Positions 15,937 to 24,303 are shown, numbered from the stretch's first letter. The stretch: 43,222 bases of DNA from Beijerinckiaceae bacterium (GCA_947453205.1 CANGFT010000038.1:1-43222); one strand, 5' to 3'. Notes: a model not told the origin generated them from the sequence alone. A program made the numbers and translations.

Positions 15937-16704
15937 ATGACTGATCTAGCGAAGCTCAAGGAAGACCTTGTCACGGCGAACCGCGTGCTCGCCCATCATC
16001 ATGTCGTCGATTCCTTCGGCCATGTCTCCGTCCGCAACCCCGAGAACCCCAACCACTTCTTTCTGTCGCGCGCCCGCGCCCCCAACTGCGTCGAAGTGAA
16101 CGACATCACCGAATTCACCTTCGGTGGCGACATTGTCGGCCACAATCCCGGCAAGCCCTATTCCGAACGCTTCATTCACGGCGCCGTCTATGAGGCGCGC
16201 CCCGATGTGATGGCCGTGGTGCACAACCACAGCCCCAACGTGGTGCCCTTCACGGTTCAGTCGAAGAAGAAGATGCGGCCGATCATGCATATGTGCGCGC
16301 CCATCGGCAACGACATCCCGACCTGGGACATCGCCCACAAGTTCGGCACCACCAATCTACTGGTGACCAGCATGGACATGGGCCGTGATCTCGCGGCTTC
16401 GCTCGCCCACCGCACCGTCGCCCTCATGCGCGGCCATGGCAGCGTCGTCGTCGGCAAGAGCCTGCGCGAAGTGGTCTTCACCTCCGTCTATATGGAGATC
16501 AACGCGGACATGCTCATCAAGGCCTATCAGCTCGGCGAGGGCGATGTCCTGCCCATGAGCGATGGCGAAGTGGCGGCCAATGCGGGCGGCCGCGCGGGCT
16601 TCACCTTCGAGCGCGGCTGGGAGAACTGGTGCCGCCTCACCGACCGTCCCTACTATGCCGAAGACTGGAATATGGGCCCGGGCTTCTCCAAGACCGACAA
16701 GTAA
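15937..16704 (+). CDS. Class II aldolase/adducin family protein
   Basis: A 255-residue zinc-type aldolase-fold protein. ATG 15937 is chosen over 15835 because it follows GGGGAGAAAG and starts at the conserved helix (MTDLAKLKEDLVTANRVLAHH). Zinc ligands are visible as H96 and H98 in VVHNHSPN and H167 in RGHGSV, with acidic E77 in YSERFIHG as the likely catalytic residue. Members include fuculose-phosphate aldolase and decarboxylases or hydratases of aromatic catabolism. Beside two monooxygenases, a role after ring hydroxylation is plausible but unproven. Confidence 0.85.
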   Translation: MTDLAKLKEDLVTANRVLAHHHVVDSFGHVSVRNPENPNHFFLSRARAPNCVEVNDITEFTFGGDIVGHNPGKPYSERFIHGAVYEARPDVMAVVHNHSPNVVPFTVQSKKKMRPIMHMCAPIGNDIPTWDIAHKFGTTNLLVTSMDMGRDLAASLAHRTVALMRGHGSVVVGKSLREVVFTSVYMEINADMLIKAYQLGEGDVLPMSDGEVAANAGGRAGFTFERGWENWCRLTDRPYYAEDWNMGPGFSKTDK

Positions 16705-16712
16705 GCATCAGG

Positions 16713-16748
16713 CGGCGCGAGGCGATCGGTCTCGCGCCGTTTCTTTTC
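16713..16748 (+). terminator. Rho-independent terminator after the aldolase-type gene
   Basis: Perfect 9-bp stem CGGCGCGAG/CTCGCGCCG (16713-16721 with 16731-16739), loop of nine bases, then TTTCTTTTC. It separates the aldolase-type gene from the second binding-protein gene. Confidence 0.8.
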
Positions 16749-16765
16749 AAAAAGGGTCGAGTCCT

Positions 16766-17797
16766 ATGATCAAGGGTCTGCGCGGCGCGCTTGGCGCGAG
16801 CCTTCTGGCGGTGATGAGCGTGGCGGCGAGCGCCGCCGACAAGGTCACCATCGGCATGGTCAACGCGGTGAGCGACGGGACGCTCTTCATCGCGCAGGAC
16901 AAGGGTTATTTCGGCGCCGAGGGCATCGAGGCCGAATTCGTCGAATTCGACACCGGCGCCAAGATGGTCGCCCCCATGGGCGCGGGCCAGCTTGATGTGG
17001 GCGGCGGCGCGGCCTCCGCCGGCCTCTACAACGCCGTCGAGCGCGGGATCAACATCAAGCTCGTAGCGGACAAGGCGACCAATGTGAAGGGCGCGCCCTT
17101 CCAGGTCTTTCTGGCGCGCAAGGAGCTTGTCGAGAGCGGCAAGGTCAAGTCCCTCGCCGACATGAAGGGCCGCAAGGTCGCCATCACCGGCGCTGGCGGC
17201 AGCGACGCCTCCGTGCTGAACGAGGCGATGAAAAGCGCCGGGCTGAAATATGACGATGTGGAGAAAGTCTATCTCGGCTTTCCCCAGCATGCCCCCGCCT
17301 TCCAGAACGGCGCCATCGACGGCTCCATCACCACCGAGCCCACCACCACGAACATCGTGCGCCTCGGCGCCGCCGTCATCCTGACCGGCAACGACGCCTT
17401 CTATCCCAACGCCCAGACCGCGACGATCATGTATTCCGGCGATTTCGCCCAGAAGCGCCGGGAGGTCGCGACCCGCTTCATGAAGGCCTATCTGCGCGCC
17501 GCCCGCGACTTCAACGACGCCATGGTGGGCGGCAAATTGCAGGGTCCGGGCGCCGATGAGCTGATCGCAATCCTCGCCAGGCGCACGGTCATCAAGAACC
17601 CCGAAGTCCTGCGCAACATGACCATGCACGGCGTCAATCCCGACGGCGCGCTGAATGTCGAGAGCATGCGCAAGGATCTCGCCTTCTTCAAGGAGACCGG
17701 CGACGTGACGAGCAAGAGCGTCTCGGTGGAGCAGGTGCTGGACGAGAGCTTTGCGGCCGAGGCCGCCAAGACGCTCGGGCCTTACAAGAAAAAGTGA
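16766..17797 (+). CDS. ABC-type substrate-binding protein (NitT/TauT-like), second copy
   Basis: A 343-residue periplasmic binding protein. A longer frame to 16562 exists, but ATG 16766 after the terminator opens a signal peptide (MIKGLRGALGASLLAVMSVAASA, cleavage before ADK). Typical features are LFIAQDKGYFGAEGIEAEFVEF, MGAGQLDVGGGAASAGLYNAV and the second lobe KVAITGAGGSDASVLNEAM. It is related in fold but not close in sequence to the binding protein at 11787. No permease or ATPase gene is nearby, so it too is an orphan. The aromatic cluster context suggests uptake of a ring compound or its precursor. Confidence 0.87.
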   Translation: MIKGLRGALGASLLAVMSVAASAADKVTIGMVNAVSDGTLFIAQDKGYFGAEGIEAEFVEFDTGAKMVAPMGAGQLDVGGGAASAGLYNAVERGINIKLVADKATNVKGAPFQVFLARKELVESGKVKSLADMKGRKVAITGAGGSDASVLNEAMKSAGLKYDDVEKVYLGFPQHAPAFQNGAIDGSITTEPTTTNIVRLGAAVILTGNDAFYPNAQTATIMYSGDFAQKRREVATRFMKAYLRAARDFNDAMVGGKLQGPGADELIAILARRTVIKNPEVLRNMTMHGVNPDGALNVESMRKDLAFFKETGDVTSKSVSVEQVLDESFAAEAAKTLGPYKKK

Positions 17798-17824
17798 GAG
17801 AGAGCGGCATGGAGCGGCTGCGGC

Positions 17825-18274
17825 TCACGCAGCCCTCCACTCCATCCGCAGCGTCCTTAATCCCGAGAGGGCGTTGACGCCCTCGCCGATCACGACGAAG
17901 CCTTCTTGCTCGTAAAAGCGCAGCGCGCCGCCATTGTCCTGATTGACGCTGAGCGTGATGCGGCCCGGCGCCAGCAGGCGCGCCTCCTGCATCAACAAAC
18001 CGCCCACGCCCCGCCGCGAGGCTCCCGGCGCCACCGCGATCTGGTCGAGTTCGCCGCTGCGGGGCTGCAGCGTCACGAAGCCTGCAAGCGCGCCATCAGC
18101 CGATGAGGCGCAACGCGTCACATAGTCATCGGCATGCAGCGCATCGAGATGAGCCGCAAGCCAGAGGCGGCGCGCCTCGAAATCAATTTGCGGCATGGCC
18201 TTCGTCCAGGCGGCGACCCAAAGATCGGTGAGCGCGGGCATGAGGGCCGCGTGCAAGGGCGTGATCTCGATCAT
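17825..18274 (-). CDS. GNAT family N-acetyltransferase
   Basis: A 149-residue acetyltransferase. ATG 18274 overlaps the stop of the upstream OmpA-domain gene (ATGA); the longer frame to 18511 is only overlap with that gene. The acetyl-CoA pyrophosphate loop is seen as IAVAPGASRRGVGGLLMQEA (Q/R-x-x-G-x-G/A type). The later strand LSVNQDNGGALRFYEQEGF is the usual GNAT motif B region. The substrate is unknown. It is the last gene of the minus-strand run with the ExbB/OmpA-like pair. Confidence 0.88.
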   Translation of the reverse strand: MIEITPLHAALMPALTDLWVAAWTKAMPQIDFEARRLWLAAHLDALHADDYVTRCASSADGALAGFVTLQPRSGELDQIAVAPGASRRGVGGLLMQEARLLAPGRITLSVNQDNGGALRFYEQEGFVVIGEGVNALSGLRTLRMEWRAA

Positions 18275-19296
18275 CGCTCCGTGAGCTTCAGCTCGATCCG
18301 GCGGTTGCGGCGCAGGGCCTCCTCCGCATCGCTTGTGTCGATGGGCTGGAATTCGCCAAAGCCCGCCGCCACGAGATGCTGGGGCGAAACGCCCCGCGAG
18401 ACGAGATATTGCACCACGGCGATGGCTCTGGCGCTCGACAGCTCCCAGTTCGAGCGGAACTGGCCGGAGACAGGCCTTTTGTCGGTGTGGCCATCGACGC
18501 GCATGACCCATGGAATCTCCGGGGGAATCTCGCGCTCGAGATCCTGCAGGGCGACCGCCACCTGCTCCATCTGCGCGCGTCCGGCAGGGCTCACCTCGGC
18601 GCGGCCGGTGTCGAAGAGAACCTCGCTCTCGAAGACGAAGCGGTCTCCCACGATCCGCAAGCCCGGCCGCGAGCCCAGAATCTCCCGCAGGCGCCCGAAG
18701 AAGTCCGAGCGATAGCGCGAGAGCTCCTGCACCTTCTGCGCAAGCGCCAGATTGAGCCGGGAGCCAAGATCGGAGATGCGCGCCTGCGATTCCCGGTCAC
18801 GTTGTTCGGAAAGGGCCAGCGCATCCTCCAGCGAGGCGAGCTGGCGGCGCAGGGAGGCGATCTGCTGGTTCAGCACATCAAGCTGCGCGGCGGCGCGGGC
18901 GGAGAGCTGCTTTTCCGCCTCCAGCGCACGGGCCATGTCAGCCATCTGTCCGCCCGCCGCCCCTGTGGCGGCGGCGTTGCCCGCAAGCAGGCCTTCGAGC
19001 CGCAGCTTCTCGCGGGTCGCGGCCTCAAGGGCGGTGGTGAGCGTGGCGATGCTCGTCTGCGCCTCGTTCTTGCCCGCGCGCTCAAGGGCCAGCAGGGAGG
19101 TCAGCTCGTCGATCTGCCGGTTGAGCTTGGCGAGCGCCGTGTCCTTGCCGCTGATGTCGCGCGACAGGAAGAACTGGGCGAGCATGAAGACCGAAAGCAG
19201 GAAGATCATGGTCAGCAGCATGACCGACAGGGCGTCGACGAAGGCCGGCCAGTAATCAAAGCCGCGATTGCCGCGTCTCGCCCGCCCCAGCGCCAT
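18271..19296 (-). CDS. MotB-like membrane protein with coiled coil and OmpA domain
   Basis: A 341-residue inner-membrane protein. One membrane span at about 20-44 contains D21 (WPAFVDALSVML), placed like the ion-binding Asp of MotB/ExbD. A long coiled coil (about 50-200) with repeated heptads follows. The C-terminal OmpA/MotB peptidoglycan-binding domain (about 215-341) has LFDTGRAEVSPAG, VDGHTDKRPV and SSARAIAVVQYLVSRGV. It overlaps its upstream partner by one base (TGATG). Together they look like a stator-type ion channel anchored to the cell wall, with no flagellar genes nearby. Confidence 0.85.
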   Translation of the reverse strand: MALGRARRGNRGFDYWPAFVDALSVMLLTMIFLLSVFMLAQFFLSRDISGKDTALAKLNRQIDELTSLLALERAGKNEAQTSIATLTTALEAATREKLRLEGLLAGNAAATGAAGGQMADMARALEAEKQLSARAAAQLDVLNQQIASLRRQLASLEDALALSEQRDRESQARISDLGSRLNLALAQKVQELSRYRSDFFGRLREILGSRPGLRIVGDRFVFESEVLFDTGRAEVSPAGRAQMEQVAVALQDLEREIPPEIPWVMRVDGHTDKRPVSGQFRSNWELSSARAIAVVQYLVSRGVSPQHLVAAGFGEFQPIDTSDAEEALRRNRRIELKLTER

Positions 19297-20207
19297 CAGC
19301 GCTTCTCCATGCGGGCGGAGAGCCTGTCGATGGCGGCCTTCAGCTCACGCTGGGTGGCGGCCTGCGCCTCCACCCAGTCGCGGATCTGCTGCTGCTCCTG
19401 ACGCATGTGATGCACAAGCCCTTGCACCCCCTCGGCGAGATTGGCGATGGCGGCGGCGGCGCGGGCGGGCTCCCCGTCCACAGGGCGTCCGTCATGCGCC
19501 GCGTCGATGGCGTAGACCGACAGGCGATCCTCCAGCTCGGTGAAGAAACGGTTCTGCGCCTGCCCCGCCTGCAGGTCGAGGAAGCCTAGCACCAGCGAGC
19601 CCGCAAGGCCGAAGAGCGAGGAGGTGAAGGAGATCGCCATGCCCGCGATGGGCGCGGCCAGGCCGTTCTTGAGGTCATCGAACATGACGGCGGAATCGGC
19701 GCCGGTCTGCATGGACTTGATGACATTGCCGATGGAGCCCACAGTCTCCAGCAGGCCCCAGAAGGTGCCGAGCAGGCCAAGAAAGACCAGCAGGCCCGTG
19801 AGGTAGCGGGCGATCTCGCGGGACTCGTCGAGCCTTGTGCCGATGGAGTCGAGCACCGCTTTCAAGGTCAGCGCCGAAATGGACCGCCGCGCCAGACCCT
19901 CCCCGAGGATAAGGGCGACAGGCGCCAGCAGAGCAGGCTGGCGCACGGCGGCGCCATCCCCCGCACTGAGGGCGTTGACCCAGCGGACCTCGGGGAAGAG
20001 CAGCGCGACCTGCCGCAGGGCGAGCACGACGCCGATGGCGAGAACCCCGAGGATCAGTCCGTTGAGGCCGGGATTGGCCATGAAGGCCACCATGATCTGG
20101 CGCTGCAGGATGAAGGCGACGAAGCCGAGCAGCACCAGAAAGACGATCATCCTCACAAGAAAAATGTGAGGCGATGAAAGCCGATAGGAATCCTTGTCCG
20201 CAGCCAT
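19296..20207 (-). CDS. MotA/TolQ/ExbB-family proton channel protein
   Basis: A 303-residue membrane protein. Spans are near 18-36, 45-70 and 135-155, with another near 190. The family core LTGLLVFLGLLGTFWGLLETVGS and the segment AAPIAGMAISFTSSLFGLAGSLVLG are typical of MotA/TolQ/ExbB channels. A C-terminal helical tail of about 80 residues points to the cytoplasm. Its ATG follows AAGGTGA. It is directly upstream of and translationally coupled to the OmpA-domain gene, so the two should form one complex. It is distinct from TolQ at 5581. Confidence 0.85.
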   Translation of the reverse strand: MAADKDSYRLSSPHIFLVRMIVFLVLLGFVAFILQRQIMVAFMANPGLNGLILGVLAIGVVLALRQVALLFPEVRWVNALSAGDGAAVRQPALLAPVALILGEGLARRSISALTLKAVLDSIGTRLDESREIARYLTGLLVFLGLLGTFWGLLETVGSIGNVIKSMQTGADSAVMFDDLKNGLAAPIAGMAISFTSSLFGLAGSLVLGFLDLQAGQAQNRFFTELEDRLSVYAIDAAHDGRPVDGEPARAAAAIANLAEGVQGLVHHMRQEQQQIRDWVEAQAATQRELKAAIDRLSARMEKR

Positions 20208-20303
20208 GGGTCACCTTGCCGCCAGCAGTGCGCCGGGCCCCTGCATCACACGGCATAGCGCCCGCACAATCAAGCGCCAGCTTTGGATTTGCACATCCGG
20301 CCG

Positions 20304-21095
20304 TCAGACGCCCCGCAAAAGCGCCAGAAGGTCGCGCTGGATGATCTCGGAGCCCGCGCAGAGCGAGCCCTTCTCCAGCATGTCCTGCCCGCCGTCGAGG
20401 TCGGACACGAATCCCCCGGCCTCCCGGATGAGGACGATGCCCGCCGCGATGTCCCAGGGCTGGAGGGCGCGCTCCCAATAGGCGTCGAAACGCCCGGCCG
20501 CCGTCAGGGCGAGGTCGATGGAGGCGGCGCCGAGGCGACGCACATTGGAGGCGCGCGCCATGACGGCGGCGAGCTCGGCCTTGAACAGCGGATGTTCCTT
20601 GGCCTTGCCCAGATGCGGCACGCCGCAGGCGAGCAGCGCGTCGGACAGGTTGCGGCGGGGGGAGACGCGCAGGCGCCGGTTGTTGTGCCAGGCGCCCTGC
20701 CCCTTCTCCGCCACATACATGTCGTCGGTCGCGGGATTGTACACGACGCCCGCGACAAGCTGGCCCTCGCGCTCCAGCGCCACGGAAATGGCGAAGATCG
20801 GCAGGCCATGGAGGAAATTGGTGGTGCCGTCGAGCGGGTCGATGATCCAGCGATGGGACGGGTCCGTTCCCTCGACCGCGCCGCTCTCCTCCATGAGGAA
20901 GCCATAGCCGGGGCGGGCCTTGGAGAGCTCCTCGAACAGGGTCTTCTCGGCCTTGCGGTCGGCGGCGCTGACGAAATCGCCGGGGCCCTTCACGGAGACC
21001 ACGAGATTCTCCACCTCGCCGAAATCGCGCTTGAGGGCGCGGCCGGTCTTGATGGCGGCGCTGGTCATCACATTCATGAGGGCGGAGCGGATCAT
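20304..21095 (-). CDS. suhB: Inositol monophosphatase family protein
   Basis: A 263-residue Mg-dependent phosphatase of the inositol monophosphatase/SuhB family. Visible motifs are the metal site FLMEESGAVEG, the signature RWIIDPLDGTTNFLHGLP, and the C-terminal WDIAAGIVLIREAGG with its metal Asp. The ATG at 21095 gives MIRSALMNVM, a usual start. It removes phosphate from inositol-1-phosphate or similar compounds. It is 96 bases upstream of the ExbB-like gene and may share its transcript. The symbol is by family resemblance only. Confidence 0.87.
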   Translation of the reverse strand: MIRSALMNVMTSAAIKTGRALKRDFGEVENLVVSVKGPGDFVSAADRKAEKTLFEELSKARPGYGFLMEESGAVEGTDPSHRWIIDPLDGTTNFLHGLPIFAISVALEREGQLVAGVVYNPATDDMYVAEKGQGAWHNNRRLRVSPRRNLSDALLACGVPHLGKAKEHPLFKAELAAVMARASNVRRLGAASIDLALTAAGRFDAYWERALQPWDIAAGIVLIREAGGFVSDLDGGQDMLEKGSLCAGSEIIQRDLLALLRGV

Positions 21096-21140
21096 GGCGG
21101 GGTCTCTGGTCTCGCGCGGGGGCGAAGAAAAAGGATGGCG

Positions 21141-21174
21141 GAAAACGCCTTGAAGGGCTTCTACCCCAAGGCGT
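21141..21174 (-). terminator. Terminator after the Sel1-repeat gene
   Basis: Arms ACGCCTTG (21145-21152) and CAAGGCGT (21167-21174). On the minus strand the stem is followed by TTTTCC, directly after the Sel1 gene stop. Confidence 0.6.
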
Positions 21175-21183
21175 GCGGCAAAG

Positions 21184-22215
21184 TCACGGGGCGCGAAGCG
21201 CGGGGCCGCCGATATGGCGCCGCACCGCCTCCTCCACGCTGGCGCGGTCAGCGGGGGAAAGACCGTCGAGCTGGCGCTCCAGCGTGTCGTCCCGCACGCC
21301 TGCGACGCGGGCCAGAATGTGCCATTTCATGGCCTCCAGCACATCTTTCGGGCCGCCCCGGCCTGCCGCCAGCGCCCGCGCAAGACGGTTGGCCGCGACG
21401 GGATTGTTGGTGGCGGCGGCCTTGCGCAGATAGCGCAGGGCGGTCGCCTCATCCCTCGCCACGCCATCGCCGTTGAAGAGCTGGATGGCGTATTCGATCT
21501 GGGCGGCCGCAAGATTGTCGTCGGCGGCGCGCTTCAGCCACTGCGCCGCCCGGCCCCCGTCACGCGTCACGCCCCGCCCCTGCAGATATTGCAGGCCCAG
21601 CGCATAGGCGGCGTCGACATCTCCAAGATCCGCGGCGCGCCGGAACAGGGCGGCGGCTTTGGCCAGATCGGGCGGGCTCGCCTCGATGGCCAGCATGCCT
21701 AGGTTATAGGTCGCGGCCGCATGGCCTGCGGCGGCCGCCAGCTCCAGATAGGGGATGGCCGCCTGCGCGTCCCGGGGAACCCCCTCGCCGCGCAGATAGG
21801 CCAGGGCGAGCGCGAAGGCGCCGGGCGGATCGCCCCGATCAGCGGCGAGCCTGTGCCAGCGCACGGCCTCTTCGGGGCTGCGGCGGACCCCGAGCCCGTC
21901 GCGATAGAGCTGACCCACCAGGGTCATGGCGGGCGCGTCATTGGGGTCGTCGGCGATCCGCTTCATGGCTTCGCGCAGGGCCGTGACGTAATAGCCCCGC
22001 TGGAAAGCTGCGAAGGCGGCGTCGGGCGTGACGCCCGGCGCGAGATAGTTCTGATCGGGATCAAGAACGCCTGCGGTCTTTGCGCCGGGAATGGGGGCGA
22101 GCGCGGTGGTCAGAGGCGTGCGGGCGGGCGTCAGCGCGGCAGGCAGGGGCGCCTGGGCGAAAGCCGGCGCCGCCCCCGCCACGAGCAGGGCGAAGCCCGC
22201 CATGCGCACAGACAT
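21184..22215 (-). CDS. Secreted Sel1-like repeat (tetratricopeptide-type) protein
   Basis: A 343-residue exported protein. A GTG at 22218 is also in frame; ATG 22215 is preferred because it makes a one-base overlap with the upstream stop (TGATG). The signal peptide is MSVRMAGFALLVAGAAPAFA. The rest is a stack of about six Sel1 units, helix pairs with G-A-x-x-L-G-x-x-Y or similar; examples are YRDGLGVRRSPEEAVRWHRLAA and YLQGRGVTRDGGRAAQWLKRAA. Such proteins scaffold periplasmic or envelope complexes. The partner is unknown. Confidence 0.87.
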   Translation of the reverse strand: MSVRMAGFALLVAGAAPAFAQAPLPAALTPARTPLTTALAPIPGAKTAGVLDPDQNYLAPGVTPDAAFAAFQRGYYVTALREAMKRIADDPNDAPAMTLVGQLYRDGLGVRRSPEEAVRWHRLAADRGDPPGAFALALAYLRGEGVPRDAQAAIPYLELAAAAGHAAATYNLGMLAIEASPPDLAKAAALFRRAADLGDVDAAYALGLQYLQGRGVTRDGGRAAQWLKRAADDNLAAAQIEYAIQLFNGDGVARDEATALRYLRKAAATNNPVAANRLARALAAGRGGPKDVLEAMKWHILARVAGVRDDTLERQLDGLSPADRASVEEAVRRHIGGPALRAP

Positions 22216-22883
22216 CACCGGCGGGCGCCGCGCGCCAGCGCGGCCTGAGCCTCGGCGACGGCGGCGCCGGGGCCGCGCGAGTCATTCCAGACGGCGTCGC
22301 CAAGGGCGACGAAATCCGCGCCCGCCTGCGAAATCGTGGCGACATCCTCAAGGCGCGGGGCGAAGCCGATGCAGGGCACGGTGAAGATCTCCGTCCACCA
22401 GGAGACGCGCTCGATCACGGTCTCCAGCAGGGGCGTCCAGCCATCGGGCGAGGGGTCGCCGAACATCACATAATCCACCTCCAGCTCGCCGACGGTCATG
22501 GAGTCGTGCCGCGTCTTCACGCCGCCCGCGCCCACGATGCAATCGGGCTTGAGGGCCTCGATGGCCTCGCCAAGCTGCTCTTCAAGCTGGTCGCCATGGC
22601 CGCGCACATGGACGCCATCGGCCCCCGCGCGCACGGCGAGCCTCGCGTCGCCCTCGATGAGCAGCGCGGCGTCATGCTTCTGGGCGATGGGCAGCAAGGC
22701 GCGCACGATCTTCTTGGCCGCGCCTTCGTCGGCGCTGGCGAAGCGCAAGAGCACGCAGGCCACATCCCCCGCGCCAAGCGCCGCCTCAAGCGCAGGCGCA
22801 AATCCCTCGCCCTCCGCCAGAGCGGGGGTGATGAGATAGAGCCGCTGGGGATCGGCGGCGGTTTCGCTGGGTTTCTTGCTCAT
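22215..22883 (-). CDS. Thiamine-phosphate-synthase-like protein (ThiE family)
   Basis: A 222-residue TIM-barrel protein of the ThiE/TenI group. The start of the barrel RLYLITPALAEG, the segment LLIEGDARLAVRAGADGVHV (where ThiE enzymes usually read VNDR...LGADGVHL) and the late VDYVMFGDPSPDG are visible. Changes at the pyrophosphate and Mg residues (ND to EG) suggest a divergent paralogue, perhaps not a true thiamine enzyme. No other thi gene is near. It overlaps the Sel1 gene by one base and lies at the head of this operon. Confidence 0.72.
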   Translation of the reverse strand: MSKKPSETAADPQRLYLITPALAEGEGFAPALEAALGAGDVACVLLRFASADEGAAKKIVRALLPIAQKHDAALLIEGDARLAVRAGADGVHVRGHGDQLEEQLGEAIEALKPDCIVGAGGVKTRHDSMTVGELEVDYVMFGDPSPDGWTPLLETVIERVSWWTEIFTVPCIGFAPRLEDVATISQAGADFVALGDAVWNDSRGPGAAVAEAQAALARGARR

Positions 22884-22989
22884 ATGGACCTGTCGCGTGT
22901 TCGAAGACTATGCCTCTTCGCCTAATGGGGCGAAAGCAGGGCGTCGCGCAAGCGTGCCGGATTTGGTGGAGCAACGCCCTTGCATTTTA

Positions 22990-23043
22990 GTTATGCGAAA
23001 TTATAATGTTAGTCAAAATACTAACATTATTCCATCGCATAAC
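22990..23043. promoter_or_regulatory. Nested AT-rich palindrome with promoter before the first ATPase gene
   Basis: Inner arms ATAATGTTAGT and ACTAACATTAT (23003-23013 and 23020-23030) flank CAAAAT. Outer arms GTTATGCGA and TCGCATAAC (22990-22998 and 23035-23043) flank the inner hairpin. A perfect TATAAT lies at 23002-23007 with TTGCAT 16 bases upstream, so transcription would start near 23014 inside the palindrome. This suits an operator that overlaps the promoter. Confidence 0.65.
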
Positions 23044-23054
23044 GAGATGTGACA

Positions 23055-24272
23055 ATGAACGCTCAGGCAGCCTTCTCAAATCCTTTCCGGCCAGGCGCGG
23101 GCCATCGACCTCCTTATCTCGCGGGGAGGCAGCACGAAAAGCAGGAGTTCTCCAGGCTTCTGGCGCAGACCGTGGTCACCGACAACTTCGTCATCACCGG
23201 CCTTCGGGGCGTTGGAAAAACAGTTCTCCTCGAAGAACTCAAGCCTGCCGCTTTATCCGAGGGTTGGCTATGGGTCGGAACGGATATGTCGGAATCGGCG
23301 ACGATCAGCGAAGCCAATATAGCGCAGCGCTTGATCACCGACCTTTCGGTCGTGACGTCCTCGATCAAGGTCGCAGAAGAAAAAAACAGCGCGATCGGGT
23401 TCATTGGCCGCGACCAATCCGTCGATGTGAACCTGACCTATGATGTCCTGATCGGAATATATAACGCGACGCCCGGCCTCGTCGTGGATAAATTAAAGGC
23501 GCTCTTTAACGTCATAGCGCCCTGTGTTGCGGCGATGGGCCGCAAAGGCGTTGTCTTCGCCTATGATGAAGCACAAAATCTCGCTGACCATGCACAAAAA
23601 GAGCAATATCCGCTCTCGGTGCTGCTCGACCTGTTCCAATCCGTCCAGCGACAGGGAATCCCATTTTTGCTCGTTTTTTCGGGACTACCTACACTTTTCC
23701 CAAAGCTCATTGAGGCGAGAACATACGCGGAAAGAATGTTCCGCGTGATCTTCCTCGAAAAGCTATCGGAGTCCGAAACCAGGGAGGCGATTGAAAAGCC
23801 AGTGCAGGAAACCGGCTGCCCCGTCACGTTCAATAAATCAGCCGTGGCTATGATCTATAAATATTCGGGCGGATACCCCTATTTCATTCAGTTCATTTGC
23901 AGGGAATCCTATGACGCCTATCTGCAGCAAGCTGCCGATGGAAAGCCGCCGGTCGTTCCCATAACCGGGATCATCCGCAAACTGGATACAGACTTTTTTG
24001 CAGGAAGGTGGTCGAGGGCGACAGATCGACAGCAGGAATTGCTTTCGGTCATTGCAAGCCTTCCAAACCGAGACTCTGAATTCACTGTCCAGGAAATCCT
24101 GGCCAAATCAGAGGAGATGCTAAAGAAGCCGTTTGGGCGCAGCCACATCAACCAACTGCTGACATCGCTCATCAGCGCAGGGCTCATCTACCGGGACAGG
24201 CACGGCAAATATCTTTTCGCCGTTCCATTGATGGCGGATTTCATCAAGCGCACGATGGAGTCAGGGACTTAA
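23055..24272 (+). CDS. P-loop AAA-type ATPase with C-terminal winged helix (first copy)
   Basis: A 405-residue protein of the ORC/Cdc6-like or STAND-like ATPase group. ATG 23055 is preferred to GTG 23049 because it keeps a GAG ribosome site clear of the palindrome. The N-terminal motif is NPFRPGAGHRPPYLAGR (9-25), Walker A GLRGVGKT 49-56, and Walker B VVFAYDEAQN about 166-175. A sensor-like FSGLPTL (about 208-214) and GGYPYFIQF (272-280) follow. The C-terminus (about 340-395) looks like a winged helix and ends VPLMADFIKRTM. Codons are more AT-rich than its neighbours. It stands alone between a ThiE-like gene and fba and resembles the gene at 35911. Function is unknown. Confidence 0.8.
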   Translation: MNAQAAFSNPFRPGAGHRPPYLAGRQHEKQEFSRLLAQTVVTDNFVITGLRGVGKTVLLEELKPAALSEGWLWVGTDMSESATISEANIAQRLITDLSVVTSSIKVAEEKNSAIGFIGRDQSVDVNLTYDVLIGIYNATPGLVVDKLKALFNVIAPCVAAMGRKGVVFAYDEAQNLADHAQKEQYPLSVLLDLFQSVQRQGIPFLLVFSGLPTLFPKLIEARTYAERMFRVIFLEKLSESETREAIEKPVQETGCPVTFNKSAVAMIYKYSGGYPYFIQFICRESYDAYLQQAADGKPPVVPITGIIRKLDTDFFAGRWSRATDRQQELLSVIASLPNRDSEFTVQEILAKSEEMLKKPFGRSHINQLLTSLISAGLIYRDRHGKYLFAVPLMADFIKRTMESGT

Positions 24273-24303
24273 AAAGGCGGCTGACGTCGTTTCGCCAGCC
24301 GCC
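24271..24303 (-). terminator. Rho-independent terminator of fba
   Basis: Stem GGCGGCTG/CAGCCGCC (24276-24283 with 24296-24303) with AAAAA to its left, so on the minus strand it ends in TTTTT, directly after the fba stop. Confidence 0.8.

Noticed and set aside
18271-20207. Zorya-type defence system (ZorA/ZorB)
   Set aside because: The pair is stator-like, but the channel subunit has no very long tail and no ZorC, ZorD or ZorE genes are adjacent. Neighbours are a phosphatase and an acetyltransferase.
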